The notes beneath the pieces were generated by a model. It ran no database searches, was not told the origin of the DNA, and worked only from the letters and a program-made list of their open reading frames with translations. 64,000 bases of DNA from Millionella massiliensis (GTDB taxonomy: Bacteria > Bacteroidota > Bacteroidia > Bacteroidales > Rikenellaceae). Each line of letters starts with the position of its first letter. Within the stretch, counting starts at the first letter, position 1. The stretch spans positions 2,526,246 through 2,590,245 of the forward strand of contig NZ_FNWD01000002.1 in NCBI RefSeq assembly GCF_900104655.1. Direction: 5' to 3'. This document shows, in pieces, positions 18,011 through 27,586 of the stretch. A program made the position numbers and the translations under genes.

Positions 18011-18274
18011 ATGTCAACCTTCCTGATTACCGTACTGATTGCCGTCGTTGCACTCGCTTTTTTTGTCCTGGGGCTTTCGATTACCCGCATCCGCAAGGGG
18101 CATGACCTGGAGAGTGATGTGGGCAGCAACCGCGATATGAAGCGTCTGGGCATCGAGTGTGCTTCGGCTCAGATTCGACGCGAAGAGGCTGAGCGTCTGG
18201 GCAATAAGGCTTATTTCCCCGAGGGGTGCGACGGGTCGTGCGGCAGCTGCTCGACACAGGCCAATTGTCATTGA
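18011..18274 (+). CDS. Small membrane protein with C-terminal cysteine cluster (NqrM-like?)
   Basis: The product has 87 residues: one N-terminal transmembrane helix (about 3-22), a conserved-looking soluble part (LESDVGSNRDMKRLGIECASAQIRREEAERLG) and a cysteine tail, CDGSCGSCSTQANCH. With the cysteine in GIECAS there are five cysteines. The layout (one helix followed by four clustered cysteines) resembles NqrM/DUF539, a factor that helps mature the Na+-NQR complex by inserting iron. NqrM itself has a different cysteine order, so this is analogy, not identification. It is supported weakly by apbE, also a flavin maturation gene for NQR, 2.6 kb away. The ATG at 18011 is chosen over a TTG at 17999. 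Confidence 0.65.
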   Translation: MSTFLITVLIAVVALAFFVLGLSITRIRKGHDLESDVGSNRDMKRLGIECASAQIRREEAERLGNKAYFPEGCDGSCGSCSTQANCH

Positions 18275-18379
18275 TGCTGACAAAAAGACCAACGGTGGTC
18301 TGATTTTCCGGTACGATGGTCTCCAATTAATATATTGGGAATGAATGGGTTATTTATGGTCCGTTTTTAAGTCCGGGAG

Positions 18380-18409
18380 TTGGAGGTTCGGAAAAATCGT
18401 GTACCTTTG
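18380..18409 (+). promoter_or_regulatory. Promoter of the DUF4493/PCMD lipoprotein operon
   Basis: TTGG at 18380-18383, an 18-bp spacer and TACCTTTG at 18402-18409 give a strong match. The transcript would start near 18415. Confidence 0.7.
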
Positions 18410-18420
18410 CTTCGATTCAG

Positions 18421-18438
18421 TATCTGTCGAAACAGATA
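18421..18438 (+). promoter_or_regulatory. Hairpin at the 5' end of the lipoprotein operon leader
   Basis: TATCTGT (18421-18427) pairs with ACAGATA (18432-18438) around a CGAA loop. It starts a few bases after the predicted transcription start and ends before the ribosome entry region, so it may protect the mRNA 5' end. Confidence 0.5.
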
Positions 18439-18462
18439 ACCGTTGTGCTTAAACCAAAATTG

Positions 18463-20943
18463 ATGAGCAAACTGAGCCCCGGATTGCGGATCGTGCTAAT
18501 GATGATTTGGGCAACTGTCCTGATGGCAGGCTGCTCCAAACGCAATACCCCTTTGGGAGAGGAGGGCGAGGCTGTCGTACATCTGTCGGTCGGGCTCGAT
18601 ACGACCGAAAACGAACAAAGCATATCCAAAACCTCGCAGCCGACACTCGATCCGTATCAGGATCTGGCTGTCTATATTATCAATACCCACGAAGATACCC
18701 TGGCACGTTATGCCTCGTTCAATGAGGTGCCCTCTACACTGAAATTTACGCCCGGGGCCTATAAAATCGTCGCCGAGTATAAACCCGAAGGTTCGAAAAT
18801 TCCGGCCTTCGACACTTATATCTATCGGGCCGAAGAGAAATTTGTGATAGCGGCCGGCGATGAACTTGACATCGCACTGGTCGCAAAACTGGCTACGGCT
18901 AAAATCTCGGTTGAGTTTGACGAAAATTTCGGATTCTACTATGCGGATTATTCGGTGGATATCCGAACGAAAGGAGCCGATTCGCTCCGGTTTGAAAAGG
19001 ATGAGACCCGAAGCGGCTTTTTCGAACCGGGCAGTGTGAGAATGAGGTTTAATTTGGTGACCGATAAGGGCGAGGAGTTGACCTTCTCTCCCGAGCCTCT
19101 GGCGAAAGCGGATGCAGCGGATTGGTACAAACTGAAACTGAAAGTCTCGTCGGATCAGGGTAGTTCGCAGGTCATAATCATCGGAACGGATGACGAGTTG
19201 AACCCCGAAAAGGATATTACGGTTGAAATTCCGCGTTACTTCCTGCCTAAAGATAAACCGACCGTGACGCCGACGGGTTTTGTAAGTGGGGTGCAGCAGT
19301 CTGTCTTTGAGGGCGAGGTTCCCAAATGGAATTATGCAGCCCATGTCCCGGGAGGCGTCTATTCGCTGGTTATTCGGATGAACGACGGGGCCAGTGGCGC
19401 TTTGGCTTCGAAACTGGATGGGGTGATTGAAATCGACCTGGCCGCTCTGGGGGCCGAGGATCCGATGCGTGAAAAACTCCGTGCTGCCGGTTTTGTGTGG
19501 AGTGAAGGGCTCAATTCGCCGGAAGATGCGGCAATCTCGACCGACGTATGGATCGATTTTACGGGATGTATGACGGTGTCGCAAACGGGTTCGGCAACGT
19601 ATGACTTCGGTTTTGAACTTACGGACAATTATGACCAAACGCCCGAGGTGGATAACCCCTGTGTAGTGAAGGCCGAGATTAAGTCGCCGACAGTGCTCTT
19701 TTCCGATATTGCGGAGGCCGATATTTGGGCTAAACGGGCGTTCTTCACGATAAAAGCCAATTACGATATTCTGAACGGGACGCATCCTGTGCTCCAGTAT
19801 CGTCGAACCTCTTCCGACTCGTGGAACAGTGCGGTGGAAGGTTCCGATGTGACGGTTACGGCTCTGAACGGAGGTGTTGCCGACGAGCAGGGTATGTTTG
19901 CGGCTCAATACGCTCTGAAGGGGCTGCAACCCGGTACGGAGTATGAGTTCCGGGTGATGGCAAATGAAGAAGGGATTTCCCCCTCTCAACCCGTTTGGAC
20001 CACCGAGCAGGCACTGGGTGTACCGGGACTGGTGGATGGTGGTTTTGCTACGGGGTGGAATGAGGAGGCGTCGACGACGGCACTCGGTGTGACGGTTCAG
20101 GCTCCGCCGGCTGGATGGGCCACTCGTAACCCGCTGACCACTTCGCAGGCTGCACTCTCGCAGAACCCGTTGGGGAGCGGTGTCGATGTTGCCGTGTCGG
20201 AGGTGTCGGCCAATAATGGCGCTACGTTGGTGACCAACCCCGGGAACTATGTGCGTAAGGCCGTTCAACTGCGCACCACTGCATGGGGACGTGGGTGCTA
20301 TTCCAAAAGCGGAGGTGATGATAAAGGCTGGTACGGTTCGATTCTGTTGGGTACCGGTAAGGTAGGTTCTCCGGAATTGGGCGCTCGTGTTCGAAATACC
20401 AGTGCGGGTATCTTATTCCTTGGAACATATAGCTTCTCGCAACCGTCCAATGCAACGGAGACGTGGGAATATTACGAGGCGGATTTCTCCGGTTTAACCA
20501 CTAAACCGTATACAACCAAGTTAGATTATGTATATGATGCATTTGTAGCGGAAGAGAAAACCGAAGGTGCTGCATTTGTGTCCCGTCCGGCTACACTTTC
20601 GTTCCAGTATCAATTTACGCCCGTAGCTGGAACATCCGGTTTTTATGTGCGGGCTGCATTACTGGCGGCTGACGGATCGCAGATTGCCGAGGCAACCTGT
20701 ACGGACGCGACGGAACAGTCGGCCATGTCTAAACGAACCCTGACGTTCAACTACAGCGATACATCCAAACCTGCAGCAACAATCTGTCTGTTGTTCAGTT
20801 CCGATGCCGATTTGTCGGTCGGTACGTCCGGGGGAACGGACATTCCGGCCAGCCCATTGGTTGTGAAGCAGACTAATGGGGATCCCCATGTCGGAAATGT
20901 GTTGCTGATCGACAACGTTGAACTGGGATATGATTTTGAATAA
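18463..20943 (+). CDS. DUF4493/PCMD-domain lipoprotein, operon gene 1
   Basis: A surface-type lipoprotein of about 826 residues; lipobox LMAGC. The N-terminal half (about 30-300) matches the DUF4493 pattern: a conserved SKTSQP segment, a folded strand with PGAYKIVAEY, and VAKLATAKISVEF. A middle beta region is followed by a fibronectin-like module (about 420-520; LQPGTEYEFRVMA) and a C-terminal PCMD (putative carbohydrate metabolism) domain that ends NVLLIDNVELGY. The role of these domains is not known. The ATG at 18463 puts a clean signal peptide first; GTG at 18445 is an alternative. First gene of a five-gene operon. Confidence 0.8.
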   Translation: MSKLSPGLRIVLMMIWATVLMAGCSKRNTPLGEEGEAVVHLSVGLDTTENEQSISKTSQPTLDPYQDLAVYIINTHEDTLARYASFNEVPSTLKFTPGAYKIVAEYKPEGSKIPAFDTYIYRAEEKFVIAAGDELDIALVAKLATAKISVEFDENFGFYYADYSVDIRTKGADSLRFEKDETRSGFFEPGSVRMRFNLVTDKGEELTFSPEPLAKADAADWYKLKLKVSSDQGSSQVIIIGTDDELNPEKDITVEIPRYFLPKDKPTVTPTGFVSGVQQSVFEGEVPKWNYAAHVPGGVYSLVIRMNDGASGALASKLDGVIEIDLAALGAEDPMREKLRAAGFVWSEGLNSPEDAAISTDVWIDFTGCMTVSQTGSATYDFGFELTDNYDQTPEVDNPCVVKAEIKSPTVLFSDIAEADIWAKRAFFTIKANYDILNGTHPVLQYRRTSSDSWNSAVEGSDVTVTALNGGVADEQGMFAAQYALKGLQPGTEYEFRVMANEEGISPSQPVWTTEQALGVPGLVDGGFATGWNEEASTTALGVTVQAPPAGWATRNPLTTSQAALSQNPLGSGVDVAVSEVSANNGATLVTNPGNYVRKAVQLRTTAWGRGCYSKSGGDDKGWYGSILLGTGKVGSPELGARVRNTSAGILFLGTYSFSQPSNATETWEYYEADFSGLTTKPYTTKLDYVYDAFVAEEKTEGAAFVSRPATLSFQYQFTPVAGTSGFYVRAALLAADGSQIAEATCTDATEQSAMSKRTLTFNYSDTSKPAATICLLFSSDADLSVGTSGGTDIPASPLVVKQTNGDPHVGNVLLIDNVELGYDFE

Positions 20944-21011
20944 CCCGACCACAGGGACTGTTCCTTGGACGGTTGTCTGTGAAATACATAAACAAGACAA
21001 ATAGTACTGAG

Positions 21012-22442
21012 ATGAAATTATACGGTAAATTGCAGGGAGTGGCAGCGGCCGTTGCGGCCGGTCTGGTCACGCTGCTTGTCTCTTGCGTGGATGCGCGTAA
21101 TCCGTATGACGAACGCGGGGGGGACACCGAACGTTTGGGACAGATGAGCGTCTCTTCGCTGGGGCGTGAAGGTGACTTCATTGTAGTTGATCCGCAGTCG
21201 TCGACCAAAGCGGACGAAAGTGTCCTGCCCGATGTCTCGACTTTCCGGGTAGCCATTCTCGACAGCAAAGGGGAGAACGTCGTTCACAACAACCTGACCG
21301 ACGAAGACTACCAGTGGGAAACTTTTGCCGAAGTCGAAGGTCAGCAAGTGACGATTCCTTCTGGCAAATACAAACTCGAAGCAGCCAGTCTGGCAGATGA
21401 ACCGTTGGCTGCATGGGATACTCCCTATTACTACGGAGTCGAAGACTTCACGGTTCGTATTTCGGAACTTACGAATGTGGATCTTGTCTGCAAGCTGGCT
21501 AACATCAAGGTGACGGTGGCCTTCGAGCAGGATTTCCTCGATAAGGTGGAAAATCCTTCCGTGCAGGTATATACCGATTATACGGACCCGACGACGGCTC
21601 AGACGGTGTTCGCAGATCTGATTTTCAGTGCACAGGAGACTCGGGCGGGCTACTTCAAGGTACCTGCCGACGGCAAACTCTACATCAAGGTGACCGGTAC
21701 GCGCAAGGAAGACGGCCAGCCGTTGGGCAATGGTGAGGGGCAAACCCAGATCATCTATGATGCTGCGGCCATGCAGTGGCACAAGGTGACGGTAGGCTAC
21801 CAGCAAACCGGGTCACTCTCGTCGTCGATTACGGTGGATTACAGTACGATCGACTCCGAACATACGGTTGAAATCCCGGATGGTGACGGAGTGATCGACG
21901 GTGGTTCGAATAACGATAACTGGGAAGGCGAAGGCGGCGAAGGAGGGGATACCGAAGATCTTCAGATCGTAGGTGCGAATTTCAACGGTTCGCCGTTCGA
22001 TATCTCCCAGCAGCTCACCGTTTCTGCGGCCAAGGCCAATGAGATTGATGTGCGCTTCGATGCTCCCGAGGGGATCGATCAGTTGTATGTAACGATTCAA
22101 TCCGATGCGTTGGCGACCCTGTTGCCTGGGCTGGGGCTCCAGAACGGAGAGCCGTTCGATATTGCCAATCCGCCGGCAGCTTCGGAAAAACCGGCCGATA
22201 TCGACGAGTCGGCCTGGTGGGTGAACATGTTTGCCACTCCCGAAATCGGTATTCTCGATCCGGAAGAGCCGATCAAAGGCAAAACGACCCATACGTTCAA
22301 AGTCGGTGGGCTGATGAGTTTGCTCGGCGGTGTGGCCGATCCGGCCAACAACGGTCCTGCAGTGCACAAATTCGGCCTGAAAATGGTCGATGCAACCGGC
22401 AAGTCCCAAGAGGCTACGTTGGCAATTTATCTGACAGAATAA
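21012..22442 (+). CDS. DUF4493 lipoprotein, operon gene 2
   Basis: A 476-residue lipoprotein; signal peptide with lipobox LLVSC. The N-terminal two thirds follows the DUF4493 layout seen in genes 1 and 3: a repeated core with SGKYKLEAAS, then VCKLANIKVTVAFEQDF. The acidic Gly-rich hinge NNDNWEGEGGEGG near residue 310 joins a shorter C-terminal domain (ending ATLAIYLTE). It lacks the fibronectin-like and PCMD domains of its neighbours, which makes it the odd member of the set. The ATG at 21012 gives the full signal peptide. It follows gene 1 by 68 bp. Confidence 0.78.
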   Translation: MKLYGKLQGVAAAVAAGLVTLLVSCVDARNPYDERGGDTERLGQMSVSSLGREGDFIVVDPQSSTKADESVLPDVSTFRVAILDSKGENVVHNNLTDEDYQWETFAEVEGQQVTIPSGKYKLEAASLADEPLAAWDTPYYYGVEDFTVRISELTNVDLVCKLANIKVTVAFEQDFLDKVENPSVQVYTDYTDPTTAQTVFADLIFSAQETRAGYFKVPADGKLYIKVTGTRKEDGQPLGNGEGQTQIIYDAAAMQWHKVTVGYQQTGSLSSSITVDYSTIDSEHTVEIPDGDGVIDGGSNNDNWEGEGGEGGDTEDLQIVGANFNGSPFDISQQLTVSAAKANEIDVRFDAPEGIDQLYVTIQSDALATLLPGLGLQNGEPFDIANPPAASEKPADIDESAWWVNMFATPEIGILDPEEPIKGKTTHTFKVGGLMSLLGGVADPANNGPAVHKFGLKMVDATGKSQEATLAIYLTE

Positions 22443-22471
22443 AGGTGACACCCCTGGCGTAGACATTGACA

Positions 22472-24787
22472 ATGAGAAGTAGTACCATGAAGTCCGGAAT
22501 CGCAAAGTGGCTGAGCGGAGGTCGGCTGATCGGTCTGCTGTGTACGGCCATGTTGGTCGGAGCATGCAGTCGCAGCGGCCTTGACGCGTCGCGGGAAGGG
22601 ACCATCTCGTTCTCGTTTGCGCAGGACGACGCCGTTACGGTGAAAAGCAGCGAACCGAGCAATATCGTATATGCGCTGGATATCGTGTCGGAGCAGGGAG
22701 ATACGGTCGTGCATTATGATGACCACCGCACGGTGCAGACTATCAGACTGCAGGAGGGGGTCTACACGATCTATGCCCGCGAAAACGATGTGACGGTCAG
22801 TAGTGAGCCCTTCGGCGAACCCCGTTATGCCGGGCAGGAGACCTTCACGGTCTCGGCGGGTATGAATACGGTGGTGCCGCTGACCTGCAAACTGGCCAAT
22901 GTCAAGGTGACCGTACTCGAATTCGATCAGGAAATCAAGGATAATTTTACGGATTACAGTCTGGTCATCAAACCCTCGTATGACTATGCGGGGAGCGATA
23001 CGCTGACCTTCACGCAGACTGACGTGGATGCCCAGCAGCAGGGGTGGATCAATCCCACGGCCAAAGGAACGTTCGTGCTGATATTTCGGGCGTTCAATCA
23101 CCAGAGTACGGATAAACGACAGGTCTACGTACGTACGATTGCCGATGCTCAACCGGCAGATTACTATCGGTTTACCGTCAAGATGAATCCGACGGGCGAT
23201 CCTTCGGACGGTGGTTCGATGTTCCGCCTTTCGGTGCAGACCGATGCGCAGGAATATGAGTTCCCGTTTGGCGTCATGGATCAGACGCGAGCTCTGCCGC
23301 AGGTGACGCGTGCCGACGGTGGCAGCCTCCATGATCCGCTGACGACCAATGTGGATGCCCGTGACGGTGTGATTCGACTGAATATCCATGCCGATGCCTC
23401 GATGCAGCGCCTGCGTATCCGACATGAAGATGCCGAGGTGCTGCTCAAGTACGGTCTTCCCGGAATGATCACGCTGGGCGGCGAGAACGATATGGCGACC
23501 GACGAGGCGCAGCGAAACGAATTGGCCGGCGTGGTGACTTGGGGCGAGGGTACGATCGTGGGGAATACCGATACGTGGGTCGACTTCTCCGGCCTGATGA
23601 ATACGGCTACATTGAATGGAGAACTGCTCCCCGAAGGAAATTATACGGTCGAAATCGAGGTCTATGACTTCGATAACCAGATGATGACGCAGACGGTGAA
23701 TCTGGCTGTTGCCCGCGACTTCTCGACCGGCGGCGCAATGGACGGACAGCTGGTGAACGATCTTCCTGGACTTGGGGCTACCTATGCTTATGTGACGGCG
23801 CAATGGCTGACCAGTACCATGCCCGAAGGGCTGGGCTTCCAGTATCGTCCCCTCGGTACCGGCGAAGATGCCTGGCAGACGGTGATGGTGGCAGAAGCTG
23901 ATATTGATGCCGGACAAAAGAGTTTCCGTGCCCTGCTGAGCGGTCTTACGCCCCAATCTTTGTACGAGGTGCGCCCGATCGGTACCGATGTGTCGGCCGG
24001 GACCAGCGCTACGTTCCAAACCGAAGCGCAGGGCGTCATTCCCAATCTTGATTTTGAGGGTGGCCAATATGGCTCGTTCGACGGAGCGAGTGGTGTGTAC
24101 GATCCGAATATCCCCGGTCAGACACGATTCTGGGCTACCGGTAACCCGGGTGGTATGTACGTGATGGCCGGGCAGGGGTTGAAAAAGAATGTGACACTTC
24201 CAGTGGAAGGGAGTGAAGCACGTACCGGTAAGGCATTGTGGCTGACTTCATATTATGTAGACAAACTGGGTGTGAAGAGTCTGGCGACCGGAACCATTTT
24301 CAGCGGTTCATTCGGCCCGATTTCTAGCCCTCCCATGAACACGAACGATCAGCGTGCACTCGTTCACTACGGACAGTCTTATACCGCACGACCTGTCGGA
24401 CTGAAGGGGTGGTATAAGTATGTCCCCAAAACGATCGACACGGACATTGATGGCAAATATCCGGATCTGATCGGGCAAAGTGACCAGTGTAAGATTTACA
24501 TCAGTCTGGAAAAATGGGGTGCGGGAGTCACTTCGCGTCCAGCCAGTCCGACGGTTGTCGGGTATGGTGAACTGCTTTCCGGAGCTACGGCTGGAAGTGC
24601 GGACCAGGATAACGGATATGTTCCGTTCGAGTTTAAGATTAAATATGTGTCATCGGAAAAACCCGATCACATCGTGATGTGTGCGACGTGCAGCTACCTG
24701 AGTGATGATTTCTGCGGTGGTGCGGGCAGTGCACTCTATATCGACGATTTCGAAGTGATCTGGAGCCCCGACGAGTTGACCCGATAA
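22472..24787 (+). CDS. DUF4493/PCMD-domain lipoprotein, operon gene 3
   Basis: A 771-residue lipoprotein; lipobox LVGAC. The domains run in the same order as in gene 1. DUF4493 comes first (about 35-270; EGVYTIYARE, TCKLANVKVTVLEF), then a beta region, then a fibronectin-like module (about 430-515; LTPQSLYEVRPIG), and a PCMD domain to the end. The last domain contains GWYKYVPK, CKIYISLEKWG and DDFCGGAGSALYIDDFEV, which is closely matched by gene 5. The ATG at 22472 is used; a TTG six bases earlier is possible. It starts 29 bp after gene 2. Confidence 0.8.
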   Translation: MRSSTMKSGIAKWLSGGRLIGLLCTAMLVGACSRSGLDASREGTISFSFAQDDAVTVKSSEPSNIVYALDIVSEQGDTVVHYDDHRTVQTIRLQEGVYTIYARENDVTVSSEPFGEPRYAGQETFTVSAGMNTVVPLTCKLANVKVTVLEFDQEIKDNFTDYSLVIKPSYDYAGSDTLTFTQTDVDAQQQGWINPTAKGTFVLIFRAFNHQSTDKRQVYVRTIADAQPADYYRFTVKMNPTGDPSDGGSMFRLSVQTDAQEYEFPFGVMDQTRALPQVTRADGGSLHDPLTTNVDARDGVIRLNIHADASMQRLRIRHEDAEVLLKYGLPGMITLGGENDMATDEAQRNELAGVVTWGEGTIVGNTDTWVDFSGLMNTATLNGELLPEGNYTVEIEVYDFDNQMMTQTVNLAVARDFSTGGAMDGQLVNDLPGLGATYAYVTAQWLTSTMPEGLGFQYRPLGTGEDAWQTVMVAEADIDAGQKSFRALLSGLTPQSLYEVRPIGTDVSAGTSATFQTEAQGVIPNLDFEGGQYGSFDGASGVYDPNIPGQTRFWATGNPGGMYVMAGQGLKKNVTLPVEGSEARTGKALWLTSYYVDKLGVKSLATGTIFSGSFGPISSPPMNTNDQRALVHYGQSYTARPVGLKGWYKYVPKTIDTDIDGKYPDLIGQSDQCKIYISLEKWGAGVTSRPASPTVVGYGELLSGATAGSADQDNGYVPFEFKIKYVSSEKPDHIVMCATCSYLSDDFCGGAGSALYIDDFEVIWSPDELTR

Positions 24788-24915
24788 GCCCTAACTTGAA
24801 TTTACGCCAGTGATTCAGGCGGTTGCGTAATGATGTTCCGGAATACGGACCGCAGTGTTTTCGTCAGTCCGAAAGACGGCTGGCATTTAAAACCAAACAA
24901 GAAAATTTGACCTTC

Positions 24916-25659
24916 ATGAGAAAAAGCGGATATGTGTTGTTGCTGATCGCCCTGATGGCGGGAATGACTGCCCGACCGGCCGCGGCACGTGAAAAATTCG
25001 ACCGTGGAATCACAACGCAGACCTTTATGCCCAAAGGGGTGTGGTTCTTTGGCGGGAATGTCTCCTACACCCAGCACAATAACGACGACTATAAAATGCT
25101 GGGAATTCTGGATGATTTCTCCAGCCGCGGATATACGTTTGCCGTACGCCCCATGTTCGGTTATGCCTTTTCCAACAATCTGGCGGCCGGACTGTCGTTT
25201 ACGTACGAGCGTTCCATGCTGCAAATCGACAACGTTAGTCTTGCATTGGGGGACTTGAGTTTTGATTTGTCCGATTATTATAACATCGAGCATGTCTATA
25301 CCGGGACGGTTTTTTTGCGGAACTATATCAACCTGGGAAGCAGTCGTCGTTTTGCTCTGATTAACGATTTGAAACTTCAGCTCGGCGGTGGTCAGGGTAA
25401 AATGATAAACGGTTCGGGTGGGGATATGAACGGTACCTACACGAAAATCTATAAACTGGGGCTGGTTTGCTCGCCGGGGGTGGCCGTCTTTGTCAACAAC
25501 TTCGCCGCAGTCGAGGCCACGATCGGTGTGCTGGGTTATCAGTACAAACGAACCGAGCAGATCACCAATCAGATTCATCACGGTTCGCGTGAAACGAGCA
25601 GTGCAAACTTTAAAATCGACATCTTCTCCATTGCCCTGGGGATGACCTTCTACCTGTAG
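24916..25659 (+). CDS. Predicted outer-membrane beta-barrel protein, operon gene 4
   Basis: A 247-residue protein with a signal peptide (about 1-25, ending RPAAA). The mature part is built of alternating hydrophobic strands (for example GVWFFGGNVSYTQ, FAVRPMFGYAFSNNLAAGLSFTYE, VYTGTVFLRNYINLG, VEATIGVLGYQY) and ends in the aromatic/hydrophobic FYL expected of a barrel. I count roughly eight to ten strands. It is a likely outer-membrane protein lying among lipoprotein genes, so may serve as their anchor, sensor or exit route; that is inference. The ATG at 24916 gives the signal peptide. Confidence 0.78.
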   Translation: MRKSGYVLLLIALMAGMTARPAAAREKFDRGITTQTFMPKGVWFFGGNVSYTQHNNDDYKMLGILDDFSSRGYTFAVRPMFGYAFSNNLAAGLSFTYERSMLQIDNVSLALGDLSFDLSDYYNIEHVYTGTVFLRNYINLGSSRRFALINDLKLQLGGGQGKMINGSGGDMNGTYTKIYKLGLVCSPGVAVFVNNFAAVEATIGVLGYQYKRTEQITNQIHHGSRETSSANFKIDIFSIALGMTFYL

Positions 25660-25673
25660 CCCTTGAACCCGAC

Positions 25674-27344
25674 ATGAGAAACGAAGGAAAGCATATTTTA
25701 TCTGGCCGCAGAGTCCTCGGCGGATTGATTTTGGTGATTGCGTGGACGGTGACCGGGTGTATCAAAAACGACATACCGTATGAAACGGTCGTCGGTAATA
25801 TCACGTCGATGGATATACGCGGAGCCGAGACGCTGAATATCGACAATTCCAACAAGACTGTCAGCGTGGTGCTGGCGGATACGGTGGATTTGCGAAAGGT
25901 TCTTCTCTCGGATTTCAAGATCACGCCCGATGCGCGTATGATTGATAACGTGACCGGTCAGGAACTCGATACGCTCGAATCCTATTATCTGGATATGACG
26001 CAGGGTGGGGCGGAGTATGCCATCCCGGCCGACAAACCCTATACGTTTACGGTCGTTACCTATCAGGACTACGTCTGGACGCTCAGTGCCACGCAGAACA
26101 TCGAACTCGCCTTCACGCTGGCCGAAGGACAGCAAATCGGCGAGGCCAAATTCAGTGCCTCGAGTTACAGCGTCGTGGCTTATGTGCCCGAAAGCGTCCC
26201 GCTGGATCAGGTCAATGTGTCGAAGTTGCAGCTCGGACCCTCCAATGCCACGATGGATTGGGTGAAGGCCGACGGAACCATTGTCGAAAATGTCGATCCC
26301 ACCACGATTCACGACTTCTCGGTCCCGCAGCATTTTATCGTTCGATTCTTCGATATTACGCAGGAGTGGGTCGTATCGGTCGAACACTCTACACAGTATA
26401 TCAATGAAATGTCGGTCAATCCATGGGCCAAGTTTGCCTATCTGAACGCACAGGGGCTTACGTCTGCCGGTGAGTGCAGTTTCCAGCTGCGCAAGTCAGG
26501 GGCAGGTGACGATGCCTGGGAAACCGTTGCGGCGACTGTCAGTGATGTGACCTTTACGGCCGTTGCTACGGGGCTCGAACCCTCGACCGCCTATGAGGTG
26601 CGCGGGGTGATCGGAGAAAACTATGGCGACCCCGTTGCCTTTACGACCGAAGCTGCCGAAGAGGTGCCCAACCTCAGTTTCGACAACTGGACGCAGAAAA
26701 GCAAAAACTGGTTCCCCAATTCCGATGCCTCCAACTCCTATTGGGCAACGGGGAATGAAGGTGTAACCATATACACGACAGCCAACAGTACGCCGGTTGA
26801 AGGCGAGGGTGAAGTGGTCGAAGGCAAGGCGGCCCGTCTGGAGACCATCGGCAACGTGCCGCTCGTCAAGATTGCCGCCGGTAACCTCTTTACCGGTATA
26901 TACAAGACCAACCTCGGGAATCCGGCCTCTAGTGCGACGATGGGCCGTCCCTACACGGGTCGCCCGACGCACATGACCGGCTGGTATAAGTATACTCCCG
27001 CCGAAGTGACTACCGAAGGGAATAGTTACAGTCAGAACAAACACCCCGAAGCTGTCGGTCAACTCGATTACTGTTCCATCTATATCCGGTTGGAAGACTG
27101 GGGGGGGGCATCCGAACGGCCTGCGAACCCGACTGTCATTGCGCAGGCCACCCTTGAGGACAATAGCGTTGTGTCCGAATACAAGCAGTTCGACTTGAAA
27201 CTGCAGTACAACGATCTCGAAACCAAACCGACGCACGTGGTGATCGTCGCCTCGTCGAGCCGCTACGGCGAGGACTTCTGCGGAGGTCCCGGCAGCGTGC
27301 TGTACGTCGATCAGTTCGCCCTGAGTTTCGATTACGACGAGTAG
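25674..27344 (+). CDS. PCMD-domain lipoprotein, operon gene 5
   Basis: A 556-residue lipoprotein; signal peptide ends at lipobox TVTGC. The N-terminal part (about 27-230) is not DUF4493. It has two similar beta units (VLADTVDLRKVLLSDFKITPDA and VAYVPESVPLDQVNVSKLQLGP) and looks like the DUF5018-type pre-domain common in Bacteroidales surface lipoproteins. A fibronectin-like module (about 245-325; LEPSTAYEVRGVI) precedes a PCMD domain whose last block DFCGGPGSVLYVDQF matches gene 3 closely. It starts 14 bp after the barrel gene and is followed by a terminator. Confidence 0.8.
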   Translation: MRNEGKHILSGRRVLGGLILVIAWTVTGCIKNDIPYETVVGNITSMDIRGAETLNIDNSNKTVSVVLADTVDLRKVLLSDFKITPDARMIDNVTGQELDTLESYYLDMTQGGAEYAIPADKPYTFTVVTYQDYVWTLSATQNIELAFTLAEGQQIGEAKFSASSYSVVAYVPESVPLDQVNVSKLQLGPSNATMDWVKADGTIVENVDPTTIHDFSVPQHFIVRFFDITQEWVVSVEHSTQYINEMSVNPWAKFAYLNAQGLTSAGECSFQLRKSGAGDDAWETVAATVSDVTFTAVATGLEPSTAYEVRGVIGENYGDPVAFTTEAAEEVPNLSFDNWTQKSKNWFPNSDASNSYWATGNEGVTIYTTANSTPVEGEGEVVEGKAARLETIGNVPLVKIAAGNLFTGIYKTNLGNPASSATMGRPYTGRPTHMTGWYKYTPAEVTTEGNSYSQNKHPEAVGQLDYCSIYIRLEDWGGASERPANPTVIAQATLEDNSVVSEYKQFDLKLQYNDLETKPTHVVIVASSSRYGEDFCGGPGSVLYVDQFALSFDYDE

Positions 27345-27397
27345 AAACACAGACACGGTTGAGCCTCGCATTTCCAGGCTCCAAAACCATCCGTAAT

Positions 27398-27447
27398 GCA
27401 CAGACCCATTACCGACAGCATGGCCGGCAATGGGTCTGTGCGCTTGT
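27398..27447 (+). terminator. Terminator-like hairpin closing the lipoprotein operon
   Basis: A 13-bp perfect stem (27398-27410 with 27429-27441) with an 18-nt loop; the following bases GCTTGTTTA are only weakly T-rich. Confidence 0.7.
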
Positions 27448-27474
27448 TTATCCCGGTAAAAATGGACACAATCG

Positions 27475-27506
27475 TTTGCAAGACCGGCAAAAAATGCGTA
27501 ACATTG
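27475..27506 (+). promoter_or_regulatory. Candidate promoter of the cytochrome/DhaKL cluster
   Basis: TTTG at 27475-27478, a 20-bp spacer and TAACATTG at 27499-27506 (one change from TAnnTTTG), about 80 nt before the first gene. Confidence 0.5.
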
Positions 27507-27586
27507 TAAATTCTAAGACGAGGAATGTAACACCGGTTCCTCGGGCGAACAACCTAAAAACTACTACCTAAACTACTAATACTCTT

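Noticed and set aside
18011-18274. Naming the small cysteine protein NqrM.
   Set aside because: The cysteine order differs from NqrM and no NQR gene lies in the window, so the name is not justified.
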